This document shows, in pieces, positions 21,201 to 28,803 of a DNA stretch of 64,000 nt. Numbering within the stretch: the first letter of the stretch is position 1; each line of letters begins with the position of its first letter. A program made the translations under genes and the position numbers. This DNA comes from Streptococcus suis (GTDB lineage: Bacteria > Bacillota > Bacilli > Lactobacillales > Streptococcaceae). Below the pieces are notes generated by a model that saw nothing but the letters and a program-made list of their open reading frames with translations, did not search any database and had not been told where the DNA came from. The stretch lies in NCBI GenBank assembly GCA_002831545.1, contig CP025095.1, positions 2,418,001 to 2,482,000 of the forward strand, given 5' to 3'.

Positions 21201-23338
21201 CCTTGTTGTCTCGGAGAATTTTCCAAAGCATTCCCAGATGAATCTAGAACATCAACCAAAGGGGTAGCAGTATTCATCAAAATGATTCTCAGCAAATCCA
21301 TCCTAGTCATGCCTTCTGGTGGTGTCATTTGGCGAATCCGTGGCAATAAAAGTGCACTGGCACCCGCCACAATTGGCGAAGCCATCGAAGTCCCTGACAT
21401 GGAGCCATAACGATTGTCATTCAAGGTTGCATAAACATCCTCTCCCGGCGCCACAATCTCTGGTTTCAATTCTAAGTTGACCGTCGGTCCCCAGCTAGAA
21501 AATCCTGATACAGTCGGCACTTCAATCAATTTCTTCATTCCAATTGTAGGTTTAAGAACCAAACCTACCTTGTCTTGCGATTGGTTGGCCACTTCCAATA
21601 ATCGCCTTCCATCTTCCCCACTAAGACTGATTCCCCAGATAGAGGAATAGGAAAGCAAAGTCTTATCATCTACCAATAACTGATGGGTCTTATAATAATC
21701 CTTGTTCCATCCCTGATCAGTGTTTACCACAACAAGTCCAACAACATCCTTGAATTTCAAATTACGAACGGCATCTTTCAAGTCAAACTTATCTTTTTTG
21801 ATAATCGCTACTTTACCAGCCAAATCAAGTCCCTGCACTTCTTCCCAGCGACCATTTCCAGCATCTACAAATTCATATTTTCCCTCTGGAAGCGTTGTAT
21901 AGCCAATAGGATAGTAACCAAAAGACTGTCCATTCAGCATAAATTCTCGTTGAACAAGATGGGTATTTCTCGCCGAACCAACCGCGATAACTGCGGGAGT
22001 CGCTGCCACACCAACTGTTGTTGCCGTATCCACAGCTCCTAAGGCATTATTTGTATGCAAGTCAAAGGAGGTGTCTGAGGAGGAGGCACCAGCATTACCA
22101 ATAGCTGCTGTAATGATAATCCCCTTTTCTGCTGCCCTCTTAGCAATCGTGTAGTAAGCATTCCCTGGCAGCCCGCTATCATAATAACCAACGCTCAAAC
22201 TAATGACATCTGCCCCGTGTTTGATAGCATCTTCAATAGCAGCATAGGCCGCATCCTCCGTCTCAGCCTTATAATTTTTAGGGTCATTTGAAAAAATCTT
22301 GTAGACTAGTAGTTGTGCATTGGGGGCAATCCCGTCAATTCCCTGTTTAGACGCAACTTCTTCATCTGTTGCATTTCCAGCCAGGGTTCCTGCAATATGC
22401 ATACCATGTGGTTCGTGGGTATCATCGTAGAGATTATCGTTACCAGATACATAATTATAGCCATGGGGAACTTTCAGTGTGTATGTTCCCGTCGTAGATG
22501 GAGTAATTTCCTTGATTTTAGGGACGACACCTTCATCCAACCTCATGTCTTTGTGCTTAATATCCAAACCAGAGTCAATGACAGCAATCACCATTCCGCG
22601 ACCATCTGTCTGGTATTTAGAACTTGCTTTTAAGGCACCAACCAGCTGTTTAGCAGTATGAAGAGTCGGTCGGATACGGCGACTCTCTTCTAAAGAGGTT
22701 AATTCGGTAATTGCCTTCACATCAGACAAACTTTCTTTCCCCACCTCTACAGATGCTCCCGTTAAAACCTCCTTATATTCATGAACAATTTTAACACCAT
22801 CAATTTTCTTTAATTTATCCAATACAAGATTTCGGTTCTCGTCGGAAAATTGTAAAATATAGCGCCCTCTTGTCACCTCTTCTGGCTCAAGCTGTGATTC
22901 CTGCGGGCTTGTTTGAGGAGCACTGGTTTCTTTTACGTTAAAGTCTTCTTTTTCCCTTGACTCATCTGTTGTCTTACCAGCTGTAGTTTTTATCTCGGTC
23001 GCAGCTCGATCTGTGAGAAGACCTGATTCTTCACCCGCCTCTGTATCTACAACTTCTTCGACCCCTCCCTCTTCAGCAACTGGTTCATCCACCTGATCCA
23101 TGTTAACTGGCTCATCTGATAATGGTCCATCTTCTTTTTTCTCTGCCACAGAATCTGGCCTACTATCCATATCCGTTGCGACCGCAACCGTAGACTCCAA
23201 TCCTTCTCCACTAGTATCTGCTTGAACCATCGGAATACCTGTGATAAAAAATCCTATTGATACCGATGCCACACCGACACTTAACTTCTTGATACTAAAG
23301 CGTTGTTTATTCTCAATCTGAGACCACTTCTGTTTCAT
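18254..23338 (-). CDS. sspA: cell-wall-anchored subtilisin-like serine protease (SspA-like)
   Basis: Surface protease of 1,694 aa, matching the size and architecture of S. suis SspA, a virulence-associated protease. The signal peptide is of YSIRK-like type (RFSIKKLSVGVASVSIGFF, about 13-31) and ends near VQADT. An acidic pro-region follows to about 155. The S8 catalytic domain has Asp255 (IAVIDSGLD), His311 (HGMHIAG), oxyanion Asn414 (IGNAG) and Ser651 (GTSMASP), with an inserted protease-associated-like domain at about 470-600. Fn3-like C5-peptidase domains and repeated beta-sandwich modules follow. The end is LPQTG (1662-1666), a hydrophobic stretch and LKRKE, for sortase anchoring. The promoter carries a palindrome described separately. 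Confidence 0.92.
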   Translation of the reverse strand: MKQKWSQIENKQRFSIKKLSVGVASVSIGFFITGIPMVQADTSGEGLESTVAVATDMDSRPDSVAEKKEDGPLSDEPVNMDQVDEPVAEEGGVEEVVDTEAGEESGLLTDRAATEIKTTAGKTTDESREKEDFNVKETSAPQTSPQESQLEPEEVTRGRYILQFSDENRNLVLDKLKKIDGVKIVHEYKEVLTGASVEVGKESLSDVKAITELTSLEESRRIRPTLHTAKQLVGALKASSKYQTDGRGMVIAVIDSGLDIKHKDMRLDEGVVPKIKEITPSTTGTYTLKVPHGYNYVSGNDNLYDDTHEPHGMHIAGTLAGNATDEEVASKQGIDGIAPNAQLLVYKIFSNDPKNYKAETEDAAYAAIEDAIKHGADVISLSVGYYDSGLPGNAYYTIAKRAAEKGIIITAAIGNAGASSSDTSFDLHTNNALGAVDTATTVGVAATPAVIAVGSARNTHLVQREFMLNGQSFGYYPIGYTTLPEGKYEFVDAGNGRWEEVQGLDLAGKVAIIKKDKFDLKDAVRNLKFKDVVGLVVVNTDQGWNKDYYKTHQLLVDDKTLLSYSSIWGISLSGEDGRRLLEVANQSQDKVGLVLKPTIGMKKLIEVPTVSGFSSWGPTVNLELKPEIVAPGEDVYATLNDNRYGSMSGTSMASPIVAGASALLLPRIRQMTPPEGMTRMDLLRIILMNTATPLVDVLDSSGNALENSPRQQGAGLLQIDRAFETDVILHHRLKGGVELKEIGRETEFEVTLENLGNQQRSFAISAGKVLTSQDVPVDRIGRSGKVVKEIHATEIKGSSLHLSEQSIQLGPKEKKTIRLRLDAGEAKDQFAEGYIYFKSLTEGQSDISIPYFGFVGDWSKERIVDAPAWENSSKLKLTSVLSSYKYNKSGRYIELGREKIQDNQSPLNPENIAIQNQHSDSQIGNAFVRFALLRDITNYDLDIVKEATEDAPVLRRIDTGTMLSRIRYVDYFESLSEYSKFRTPIELHRWDGKLYDASQDENIPAPEGQYFFRLRVKNKENGAYQYTYLPVKIDNQKPEIVAIDTNRLTSHRELVVTAKDNNKVWEVRANLNGENLLVEKVVDDSGQLHYHLKEVELPLDAKNHLRVEVMDIAGNVVAVEKDLVAPVIQFKNLEDLMATRSKKTVEIKANVSAQVSDVQANLDAQAVNYSLENGQLSLQIPEQSDGRHSFELILKDKDGKLIYTKTLNYLVDNEKPTIDLDIDIEKDEEDEEVIQIGKNGRFTLKGKVSDNVSLPKNIKLYYSNLDIGKGELKFIDVKEDGSFEQDFFKSDFPRAIMLTAVDEKGDKLKDLRINTSPESLDEEEETEVPITVNNWLIDPIRFNKESLGRELDSELVDFKKQEDGTYLFTFEIEAETDQAHSVRINGGEKRYFEDGKLTYPVTLIEEGNVVDISVYNEADELTYTKKYQMLVDTENPVLQLENEVLPLERQVVDSEEDEDEENQYAGVLLADADGHLTLTGSAKDNGIYWSLKINEDFVARGGFWRQYGNNEKSFRYELHSLKDGDTVKLDLSDSFGNAVVKKYKVRLNDKEVSEQVPEKDLHVEQSDKDQAPSIPVPKSEAHVPMPKEENSLAPQTGSTEIALLTGDTREDGVEHLGRLTKHEEALGISDERIEVSVPHREFFERSGRGETGALAADTSGKLPQTGDSLGSVFISALLGLFGGAMALGNLKRKE

Positions 23339-23373
23339 AAAACCTCCGTTTTTAAGATTAATTAATTTATAAG

Positions 23374-23387
23374 TTAGGTATACCTAA
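23374..23387. promoter_or_regulatory. DtxR/MntR-like palindromic operator at the sspA promoter
   Basis: TTAGGTATACCTAA, a perfect 14-bp palindrome that begins at the -10 box edge on the transcribed side. The TTAGG/CCTAA half-sites resemble operators of DtxR/MntR-family metal-dependent repressors. Regulator identity is inference. Confidence 0.55.
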
Positions 23388-23415
23388 TTCTATAAAATTT
23401 TTAAATCTTTGGCAA
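23387..23415 (-). promoter_or_regulatory. sspA promoter
   Basis: Minus strand: TTGCCA (23410-23415), 17-base spacer, TAGAAT (23387-23392). The palindrome at 23374-23387 overlaps the last base of the -10 box. The start codon follows after ACGGAGGTTTT. Confidence 0.7.
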
Positions 23416-23449
23416 GTTTTTTTTGAATTTGCGCCCTCAAAAACAAGAA

Positions 23450-23473
23450 AAAGCACAGGTCTCCCTGCGCTTT
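23450..23473 (-). terminator. nusG terminator
   Basis: On the minus strand AAAGCGCAGG-GAGA-CCTGTGCTTT followed by TTCTTGTTTTT, ten bases after the nusG stop (one G-U pair). Confidence 0.85.
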
Positions 23474-23482
23474 AACAACTTA

Positions 23483-24022
23483 TTACAACTCAGCAATCTG
23501 GCTCAAATTAACTTCAGCAATGGTATCATTACCAAACATAGAGATAACCATCTTAACCTTGTTGTTGTCGATTTCTGTAATTTTACCTGTGTAGTCTGTG
23601 AAGGCACCGTCAATGATACGAACTGTATCGCCAACTTTGACATCAATATCAAATTCTTGAACGGTTTGTCCCATAGACACCAAGATTTGACGGATTTCTT
23701 CTTCCAAAAGTGGCGTTGGTTTTGAACGGTTACCGTGTGAACCTACGAAACCTGTAACGTTTGGTGTGTTACGAACGACAAACCAAGCCTCATCTGTCAT
23801 AACCATCTCTACCAATACATAACCTGGGAAACGGTTTTCTTCTACTTCCTTGACTTCACCGTTTTTCTCAACTTGAACAGTCTGTGTTGGGATTTCTACA
23901 CGAAGAATGTTTTCTAACATGTTATAGGTGTGGGCACGTTGGAGCAAGTTTTCCTTGACCTTGTTCTCATATCCTGAATAGGTTTGTAAAACAAACCAGC
24001 CTTTATCAAAACTATCGTACAT
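23483..24022 (-). CDS. nusG: transcription termination/antitermination factor NusG
   Basis: Binds RNA polymerase and modulates pausing. At 179 aa it has the NGN domain (GWFVLQTYSGYENKVKENLL, then FPGYVLVEMVMTDEAWFVVRNTPNVTGFVG) and a C-terminal KOW domain (VGDTVRIIDGAFTDYTGKI). The start at 24022 (MYDSFDKG) is chosen for AAAGGAAG seven bases upstream; ten upstream codons in frame are leader. Gene order nusG-secE-rpmG-pbp2A is the streptococcal one. Confidence 0.96.
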   Translation of the reverse strand: MYDSFDKGWFVLQTYSGYENKVKENLLQRAHTYNMLENILRVEIPTQTVQVEKNGEVKEVEENRFPGYVLVEMVMTDEAWFVVRNTPNVTGFVGSHGNRSKPTPLLEEEIRQILVSMGQTVQEFDIDVKVGDTVRIIDGAFTDYTGKITEIDNNKVKMVISMFGNDTIAEVNLSQIAEL

Positions 24023-24063
24023 TTTAACTTCCTTTCTTTGGAAACACTGCATTTTTTAGACGC

Positions 24064-24084
24064 TAAAAAAAGCCCGAAGGCTTT
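24064..24084 (-). terminator. hairpin terminator in the secE-nusG spacer
   Basis: On the minus strand AAAGCC-TTCG-GGCTTT followed by TTTTAGC. It lies just downstream of the nusG promoter -10 box, so it ends the secE transcript and may also attenuate nusG. Confidence 0.65.
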
Positions 24085-24095
24085 CGCTTTTCTTT

Positions 24096-24125
24096 ATTAT
24101 ATCACTTCCATTTTACAAATGGCAA
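24096..24125 (-). promoter_or_regulatory. nusG promoter
   Basis: Minus strand: TTGCCA (24120-24125), 18-base spacer, perfect TATAAT (24096-24101). Confidence 0.6.
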
Positions 24126-24132
24126 GTATTTT

Positions 24133-24309
24133 CTAGAAAAGATTGATCAAGCTCATGATTCCTCGTGACAAAATCAAGTCAAAGAGGTAAACCACTGCTA
24201 CGAAAAAGGCAGTATATTCCACTACAGACACGAAATCCGTCCAGCTCTGCTTACGAGTTGGCCAAGACGTATCTTTTAAAATGCGGATAATGTCTTTGAT
24301 AAATTTCAT
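24133..24309 (-). CDS. secE: preprotein translocase subunit SecE
   Basis: Essential clamp subunit of the SecYEG channel. Gram-positive short form of 58 aa: amphipathic helix MKFIKDIIRILKDTSWPTRK with the conserved W-P-T/S-R/K motif, then one TM (VVEYTAFFVAVVYLFDLI) and a short tail. It lies nine bases after rpmG. The gene is short and easily missed. The position between rpmG and nusG confirms it. Confidence 0.95.
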   Translation of the reverse strand: MKFIKDIIRILKDTSWPTRKQSWTDFVSVVEYTAFFVAVVYLFDLILSRGIMSLINLF

Positions 24310-24318
24310 GCGCGACTC

Positions 24319-24471
24319 CTATCTGGTTTCCTTGTGAACAGTGTATTGTCCACAGTGTTTACAAAATTTATTTACTTCTAACCGTGTTGGCTTGGGATTG
24401 CTCGAAAGGCTGATTGAATAGTTTCGAGAACCACAAACAGTACAGGCTAGGCTTGCTTTTTTTAGTGCCAT
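24319..24471 (-). CDS. rpmG: 50S ribosomal protein L33
   Basis: 50-aa large-subunit protein of the zinc-binding (C+) type: CTVCGSRNY and FCKHCGQY give the CxxC...CxxC zinc ligands. Start [13 protein letters not shown]. The ribosome site AGGGCTT is modest. Neighbours pbp2A upstream and secE downstream are as in other streptococci. Confidence 0.94.
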   Translation of the reverse strand: MALKKASLACTVCGSRNYSISLSSNPKPTRLEVNKFCKHCGQYTVHKETR

Positions 24472-24504
24472 AAAGCCCTCCATCCTTTTCATTCTACCAT
24501 GTTT

Positions 24505-26745
24505 TTATGGATTTGACAACTCTCCAAACCAAGACGTAATGTTATCCCACAAGGTCTTTGCTCGCTCTGGCAACTGTGCATCAATCAAGTTTTGCTTAGT
24601 CTGCTCAATCAAGTTTCGCGCCTGGTCAGAAATCTCCTGCACCTGCTTTTGATTGATTCCAAATTCAGACTGTGTTACGGACTCTTCAGCAACCTCTACA
24701 ATTCCATTTTGAACATAGGCATTCTCTACATCAAACTGTGTCCCAGCTGTGTAAGGCAAGATCGAATTAGCAACCGTTTGAAAGACGGCCGGTGCCATCC
24801 AGTAGCCACTGCTATCAATGTAATGATTCTCATCCGTCTGTTCAAAACCAACCCATTGACTGATAACCAAATCAGGTGTATAAGCAATATACCACTGGTC
24901 ATTAACAAGATTTACATCAAAACTTGTTTCGGTTGTTCCCGTTTTTCCTGCAAGATAGTAATTCGTCGCATCTGCAGATACACCTAAACCATTCGTATAG
25001 GTCCCAAGCATCATAGAGGTCATTTTATCTGCAACCGAGCGGTCAATTACTTTTGTACTTGTCTCGCGATGCTGAGCCAATACCTTTCCACTCGCTGTTT
25101 CAATACGTGTAATTAGATGAGCATCCTTCATTACACCATCATTCGCAAAAGCACTATAGGCCTGAGCCATTTGCAAGGGGTTCGTTTCCACACCTGATCC
25201 GATTGACGCACCAAGTACCTTTTCAACATTTTCCATATCAAGACCAAACTTTTGACCAAATTCAAAAGCTTTGTCAATCCCAAAGGTATTTACAATATAT
25301 GCAACTGGCAGATTGTAAGATAAAGCTAAAGCTTGGTACATTGGAATGGTATCCGAAGTTGAATAGTCATAGTTGTGTAAGGTATAATCCCCATAGGTTT
25401 CTGTATGGTTATCCAATGGTGTATCAATTGCCCAACCCGCTGCTACCGCTGGCGCATAGGCAACAAGGGGCTTAATAGTTGAACCGGGACTACGCTTAGC
25501 TTGGGTCGCAAAGTTGAATGTTCGAAACACAGCATCTTCCGAACTATTCACGCGCCCAACCAAGGCTCGAACCCCGCCAGTTGCAGGATCCAAAGCTACA
25601 CTTGCAGCTTGAGCCGAGGTTCCATCATAACTTGAAGTCGGGAACATAGTTTCATCATTGAAGATAACCTGCATACTCGCTTGAGAATTTTGGTCCATTT
25701 CGGTATATATTCGATAGCCGTTATTGATGATATCTGATTCCTTCAAACCATACCGATCAATAGCCTCTGCAATCACAGCGTCAAAATAGGACGGATAAGA
25801 ATAGTTACTCTGTTTCCCAGAATAGGTATCTGCCAATTGACTGGCCAAATCCACCTGAAAACCTGCATCTGCTGTCGCCTGATCAATAACTCCAGCATCC
25901 ACCATGGCCTGCAAGACCGTATTGCGACGATTGGTCGCATTTTCAAGTGAATAATAAGGGTTGTAAATTTCCGGCCCCTTCAACATCCCTGCCAATACGG
26001 CTGATTGCTCAATCGATAAATCGCTGGCTGGAATACCGAAATATTTTTGACTGGCATCTTCTACTCCCCATACCCCATTACCAAAATAGGCATTGTTGAG
26101 GTACATGGTCAATATTTCTTGCTTGCTGTATTTTTTATTGATTTCAAGGGCAAGGAAATATTCTCTAGCCTTACGACTAATGGTTTGTTCCTGGGTCAAG
26201 AAGGCATTTTTTGCCAACTGCTGAGTAATGGTGGATCCCCCGCCTGAACGCCCCAAAGTCAAAACAGCCAAGATCGTCCGTTGGTAGTTGATCCCTGAAT
26301 TTTTATAAAAACTCCTATCTTCTGTCGCGATAACGGCATTTTCCAAATTGTCCGAAATAGCGTCCAATTCGACATAGGTCCCTTTTTGTCCCGACAAGGT
26401 TCCGGCTTCCGCCCCGTCCTTATCATAGATAATGGTTGTAGCCTTCAAGGCCTCCTGTAAATCACCAACATTAGCTGTTTTTGCTAGGAAGAAGAGGTAG
26501 CCACCAACTGTCAACACCATAAGCCCGACCAAAATCATCAAAATCTTAGTCAACTGGTAACGACGCCAAAATTTGCGGACGGGTTCCGGTATGCGAGATT
26601 TTTTCTTCGGCTTATCTAACGACTTACCACTCCCTCGTCGACTGCGACGGGAAGGTCCCTCTTGTCCAGACTGAACTGGTCTATCCATTGTTTCTTTTTC
26701 ATCTAATCCCTTTATCTGGATGGTTTCTTGTAAATCTTGGTCCAT
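24505..26745 (-). CDS. pbp2A: penicillin-binding protein 2A (bifunctional class A PBP)
   Basis: Peptidoglycan glycosyltransferase and transpeptidase. 746 aa: a basic cytoplasmic tail (1-65), one TM (about 68-90), a GT51 domain with ATEDRSFYKNSGIN and GGSTITQQLAKNAFL, then the transpeptidase with catalytic SxxK in SPGSTIKP, SxN in ALSYNLPVAY and KTGT in AGKTGTTETSF. The start is the second of two adjacent ATGs (26745), which sits at better distance from AAGGAAGA than 26748. The genomic place beside rpmG-secE-nusG matches pneumococcal pbp2a. No mosaic signature can be judged from one sequence. Confidence 0.94.
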   Translation of the reverse strand: MDQDLQETIQIKGLDEKETMDRPVQSGQEGPSRRSRRGSGKSLDKPKKKSRIPEPVRKFWRRYQLTKILMILVGLMVLTVGGYLFFLAKTANVGDLQEALKATTIIYDKDGAEAGTLSGQKGTYVELDAISDNLENAVIATEDRSFYKNSGINYQRTILAVLTLGRSGGGSTITQQLAKNAFLTQEQTISRKAREYFLALEINKKYSKQEILTMYLNNAYFGNGVWGVEDASQKYFGIPASDLSIEQSAVLAGMLKGPEIYNPYYSLENATNRRNTVLQAMVDAGVIDQATADAGFQVDLASQLADTYSGKQSNYSYPSYFDAVIAEAIDRYGLKESDIINNGYRIYTEMDQNSQASMQVIFNDETMFPTSSYDGTSAQAASVALDPATGGVRALVGRVNSSEDAVFRTFNFATQAKRSPGSTIKPLVAYAPAVAAGWAIDTPLDNHTETYGDYTLHNYDYSTSDTIPMYQALALSYNLPVAYIVNTFGIDKAFEFGQKFGLDMENVEKVLGASIGSGVETNPLQMAQAYSAFANDGVMKDAHLITRIETASGKVLAQHRETSTKVIDRSVADKMTSMMLGTYTNGLGVSADATNYYLAGKTGTTETSFDVNLVNDQWYIAYTPDLVISQWVGFEQTDENHYIDSSGYWMAPAVFQTVANSILPYTAGTQFDVENAYVQNGIVEVAEESVTQSEFGINQKQVQEISDQARNLIEQTKQNLIDAQLPERAKTLWDNITSWFGELSNP

Positions 26746-26904
26746 CATCTCTTCCTTTCTGTTTGAATTTTTTCCATTATACTACATTTTGCACATTTCC
26801 TTAAGAAAAAGCCCCTCTTGACACTTGTGACAGCTGAGAGAGGAGAGAAATTTTCTCAAAAATATGATAAAATAGGGTCATTCTGAACAAAAAAGAGGAT
26901 TCCC

Positions 26905-27873
26905 ATGACACAAGTATATGACATTACTATCATCGGTGGCGGACCAGTCGGTCTCTTCGCCGCCTTCTACGCTCATCTCCGTCAAGCCAAGGTCAAAATC
27001 ATTGACTCCCTGCCCCAACTGGGTGGCCAGCCCGCCATTCTCTATCCTGAAAAAGCTATTTTAGACATCCCAGCCTTTCCAAGTCTGACCGGACAGGAAT
27101 TGACCGACAACCTCCTTGCCCAACTGGCTCCATTTGACACCACAATCTGCCTCAATGAAACCCTGACTGCTATCGAGCCTGGAGAAACCATTACCCTAAC
27201 AACCAACAAGGGAAACCACCAAACCAAGACCCTGATTATCGCTATGGGTGGCGGGGCCTTCAAGCCTCGTCCGTTGGAGATTGACGGTGCCGACAGCTTT
27301 GACAACGTCCACTACCACGTGTCTAATATCCAGCAGTATGCCGACCAGGACATCGTCGTCTTGGGTGGCGGTGACTCTGCGGTCGATTGGTCCCTGGCCT
27401 TTGAAAAAATCGCCAAAACCACCCAGATCGTCCACCGTCGTGACAACTTCCGAGCCCTCGAGCACAGCGTGGAAGAGCTCAAGCAGTCCAGCGTCAGCAT
27501 CCACACACCTTTTGTTCCTAAAGGGCTCTCTGGGGAAAATGGCAGAGCTTCTAGCATTCATTTTGACAAGGTTAAGAGCGGGGACAAGCTCAGCCTGTCT
27601 TTCGACCACCTCTTTGTCAACTACGGTTTCAAATCATCTGTCGGTACGCTGAAAGAATGGGGATTGGAACTCAATCGCCACCGCATCGTCGTCAACAGCA
27701 AGCAAGAAACCTCTGTCACTGGTATCTATGCTATCGGTGACTGTTGCTTCTATGAAGGCAAGGTTGACCTGATTGCGACTGGACTAGGCGAAGCCCCAAC
27801 CGCAGTCAACAATGCCATGAACTACCTCAATCCAAATGAAAAAGTGCAACCCAAGCACTCGACCAGCCTATAA
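26905..27873 (+). CDS. ferredoxin/flavodoxin-NADP+ reductase, thioredoxin-reductase-like type
   Basis: 322-aa FAD and NAD(P)H enzyme. FAD-binding TIIGGGPVGLFAAFYA at the N-terminus, FAD loop LPQLGGQPAILYPEK, NAD(P)-binding VVLGGGDSAVDWSLAF, and the C-terminal FAD motif GIYAIGDCCFYEGK. It lacks the CxxC redox pair of true thioredoxin reductase between the two nucleotide domains. This places it with the YumC-type FNR2 family and not with TrxB. It is one base upstream of the pseudouridine synthase gene, so they form a bicistron. Confidence 0.88.
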   Translation: MTQVYDITIIGGGPVGLFAAFYAHLRQAKVKIIDSLPQLGGQPAILYPEKAILDIPAFPSLTGQELTDNLLAQLAPFDTTICLNETLTAIEPGETITLTTNKGNHQTKTLIIAMGGGAFKPRPLEIDGADSFDNVHYHVSNIQQYADQDIVVLGGGDSAVDWSLAFEKIAKTTQIVHRRDNFRALEHSVEELKQSSVSIHTPFVPKGLSGENGRASSIHFDKVKSGDKLSLSFDHLFVNYGFKSSVGTLKEWGLELNRHRIVVNSKQETSVTGIYAIGDCCFYEGKVDLIATGLGEAPTAVNNAMNYLNPNEKVQPKHSTSL

Positions 27874-27874
27874 G

Positions 27875-28753
27875 ATGAAAATTGATATTCGCATTCCCCA
27901 AGCCTTTCCGCAGCTGACTGTCAAGAAAGTCTTGGAAGATTATTTTCTCATTCCCAGAAAAATCCGCCACTTCCTCCGTACCAAGAAGCATGTCCGTGTC
28001 AACGGCGAGCTGATTAACTGGCAGAGCCCGATTACAGCAGGCGACTTGTTAGAATTGACCTTTGACCAGGAAGATTATCCTGAAAAAAGCATTCCTCTGG
28101 GACAAGCGGACTTGGTGGAGGAACTCTATCAAGATGAGCATTTGATTATCGTCAACAAGCCCGAAGGCATGAAAACCCACGGCAATGAGCCGACGGAAAT
28201 CGCCCTGCTCAACCATGTATCCGCCTATGTCGGTCAGATCTGCTATGTGGTCCACAGGCTGGATATGGAAACCAGCGGAGCCATTCTCTTTGCCAAAAAT
28301 CCCTTTATCCTGCCCATTCTCAATCGGCTTTTGGAGGACAAGGTCATCTACCGTGACTACCTGGCCCTCTGCCAAGGGCAGCTAAGAAAGACAGACTGGA
28401 CTATCACTGATAAAATCGGACGGGACCGACACGACCGCAGAAAGCGGGTGGTCGACAACCGCAAGGGACAGGGAGCTTTGACCCAGGTCCGCCTCTTGAA
28501 GCCCCTTGGCAAAAATAGTCTCGTTTCCTGTCGCCTTCAGACAGGGCGGACACATCAGATTCGGGTCCACCTAGCCCACCATGGTCATGCCCTAATTGGT
28601 GACCCGCTTTACAGTCGAGTCGCTGCCCCCCGCCTCATGCTCCACGCCCAAAAACTCAGCCTGACCCACCCGCTGACACTCGAAAAAATCAGCGTGGAAG
28701 CACGGTCGGAGAGTTTTGAAAAGGTCTTGAAAAAAAGCGTAACCGCCCAATAA
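27875..28753 (+). CDS. RluD-family pseudouridine synthase, 3' end altered by IS66
   Basis: Converts uridine to pseudouridine in rRNA or tRNA. 292 aa: an S4-like N-terminal part (IPRKIRHFLRTKKHVRVNGE), catalytic Asp in VVHRLDMETSGAILFAK, then YLALCQG and LQTGRTHQIRVHLAHHGHALIGDPLY. The IS66 element begins inside codon-aligned sequence. The last four sense codons (VTAQ) and the stop are IS DNA. In the uninterrupted gene KKS would be followed by AAT TAA (now at 30976), so only one native residue is replaced and activity is likely kept. The start is the ATG at 27875, one base after the previous stop. Confidence 0.9.
   Translation: MKIDIRIPQAFPQLTVKKVLEDYFLIPRKIRHFLRTKKHVRVNGELINWQSPITAGDLLELTFDQEDYPEKSIPLGQADLVEELYQDEHLIIVNKPEGMKTHGNEPTEIALLNHVSAYVGQICYVVHRLDMETSGAILFAKNPFILPILNRLLEDKVIYRDYLALCQGQLRKTDWTITDKIGRDRHDRRKRVVDNRKGQGALTQVRLLKPLGKNSLVSCRLQTGRTHQIRVHLAHHGHALIGDPLYSRVAAPRLMLHAQKLSLTHPLTLEKISVEARSESFEKVLKKSVTAQ
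28731..28738. repeat. left target-site duplication of IS66
   Basis: AAAAAAGC, identical to 30968-30975. Eight bases is the normal IS66 duplication. It shows this copy inserted by transposition at this place. Confidence 0.95.
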
Positions 28754-28765
28754 CAAGGTATATTG

Positions 28766-28802
28766 AAAAGGTTCCAAAGTCCTGTCGACTCTGGAACCTT
28801 TT
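28766..28802. terminator. terminator inside the IS66 left end
   Basis: AAAAGGTTCCA (28766-28776) pairs with TGGAACCTTTT (28792-28802), U/A runs on both sides. It serves tnpC on the minus strand and the pseudouridine synthase gene on the plus strand, replacing the host terminator now displaced to 30991. Confidence 0.88.
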
Positions 28803-28803
28803 T

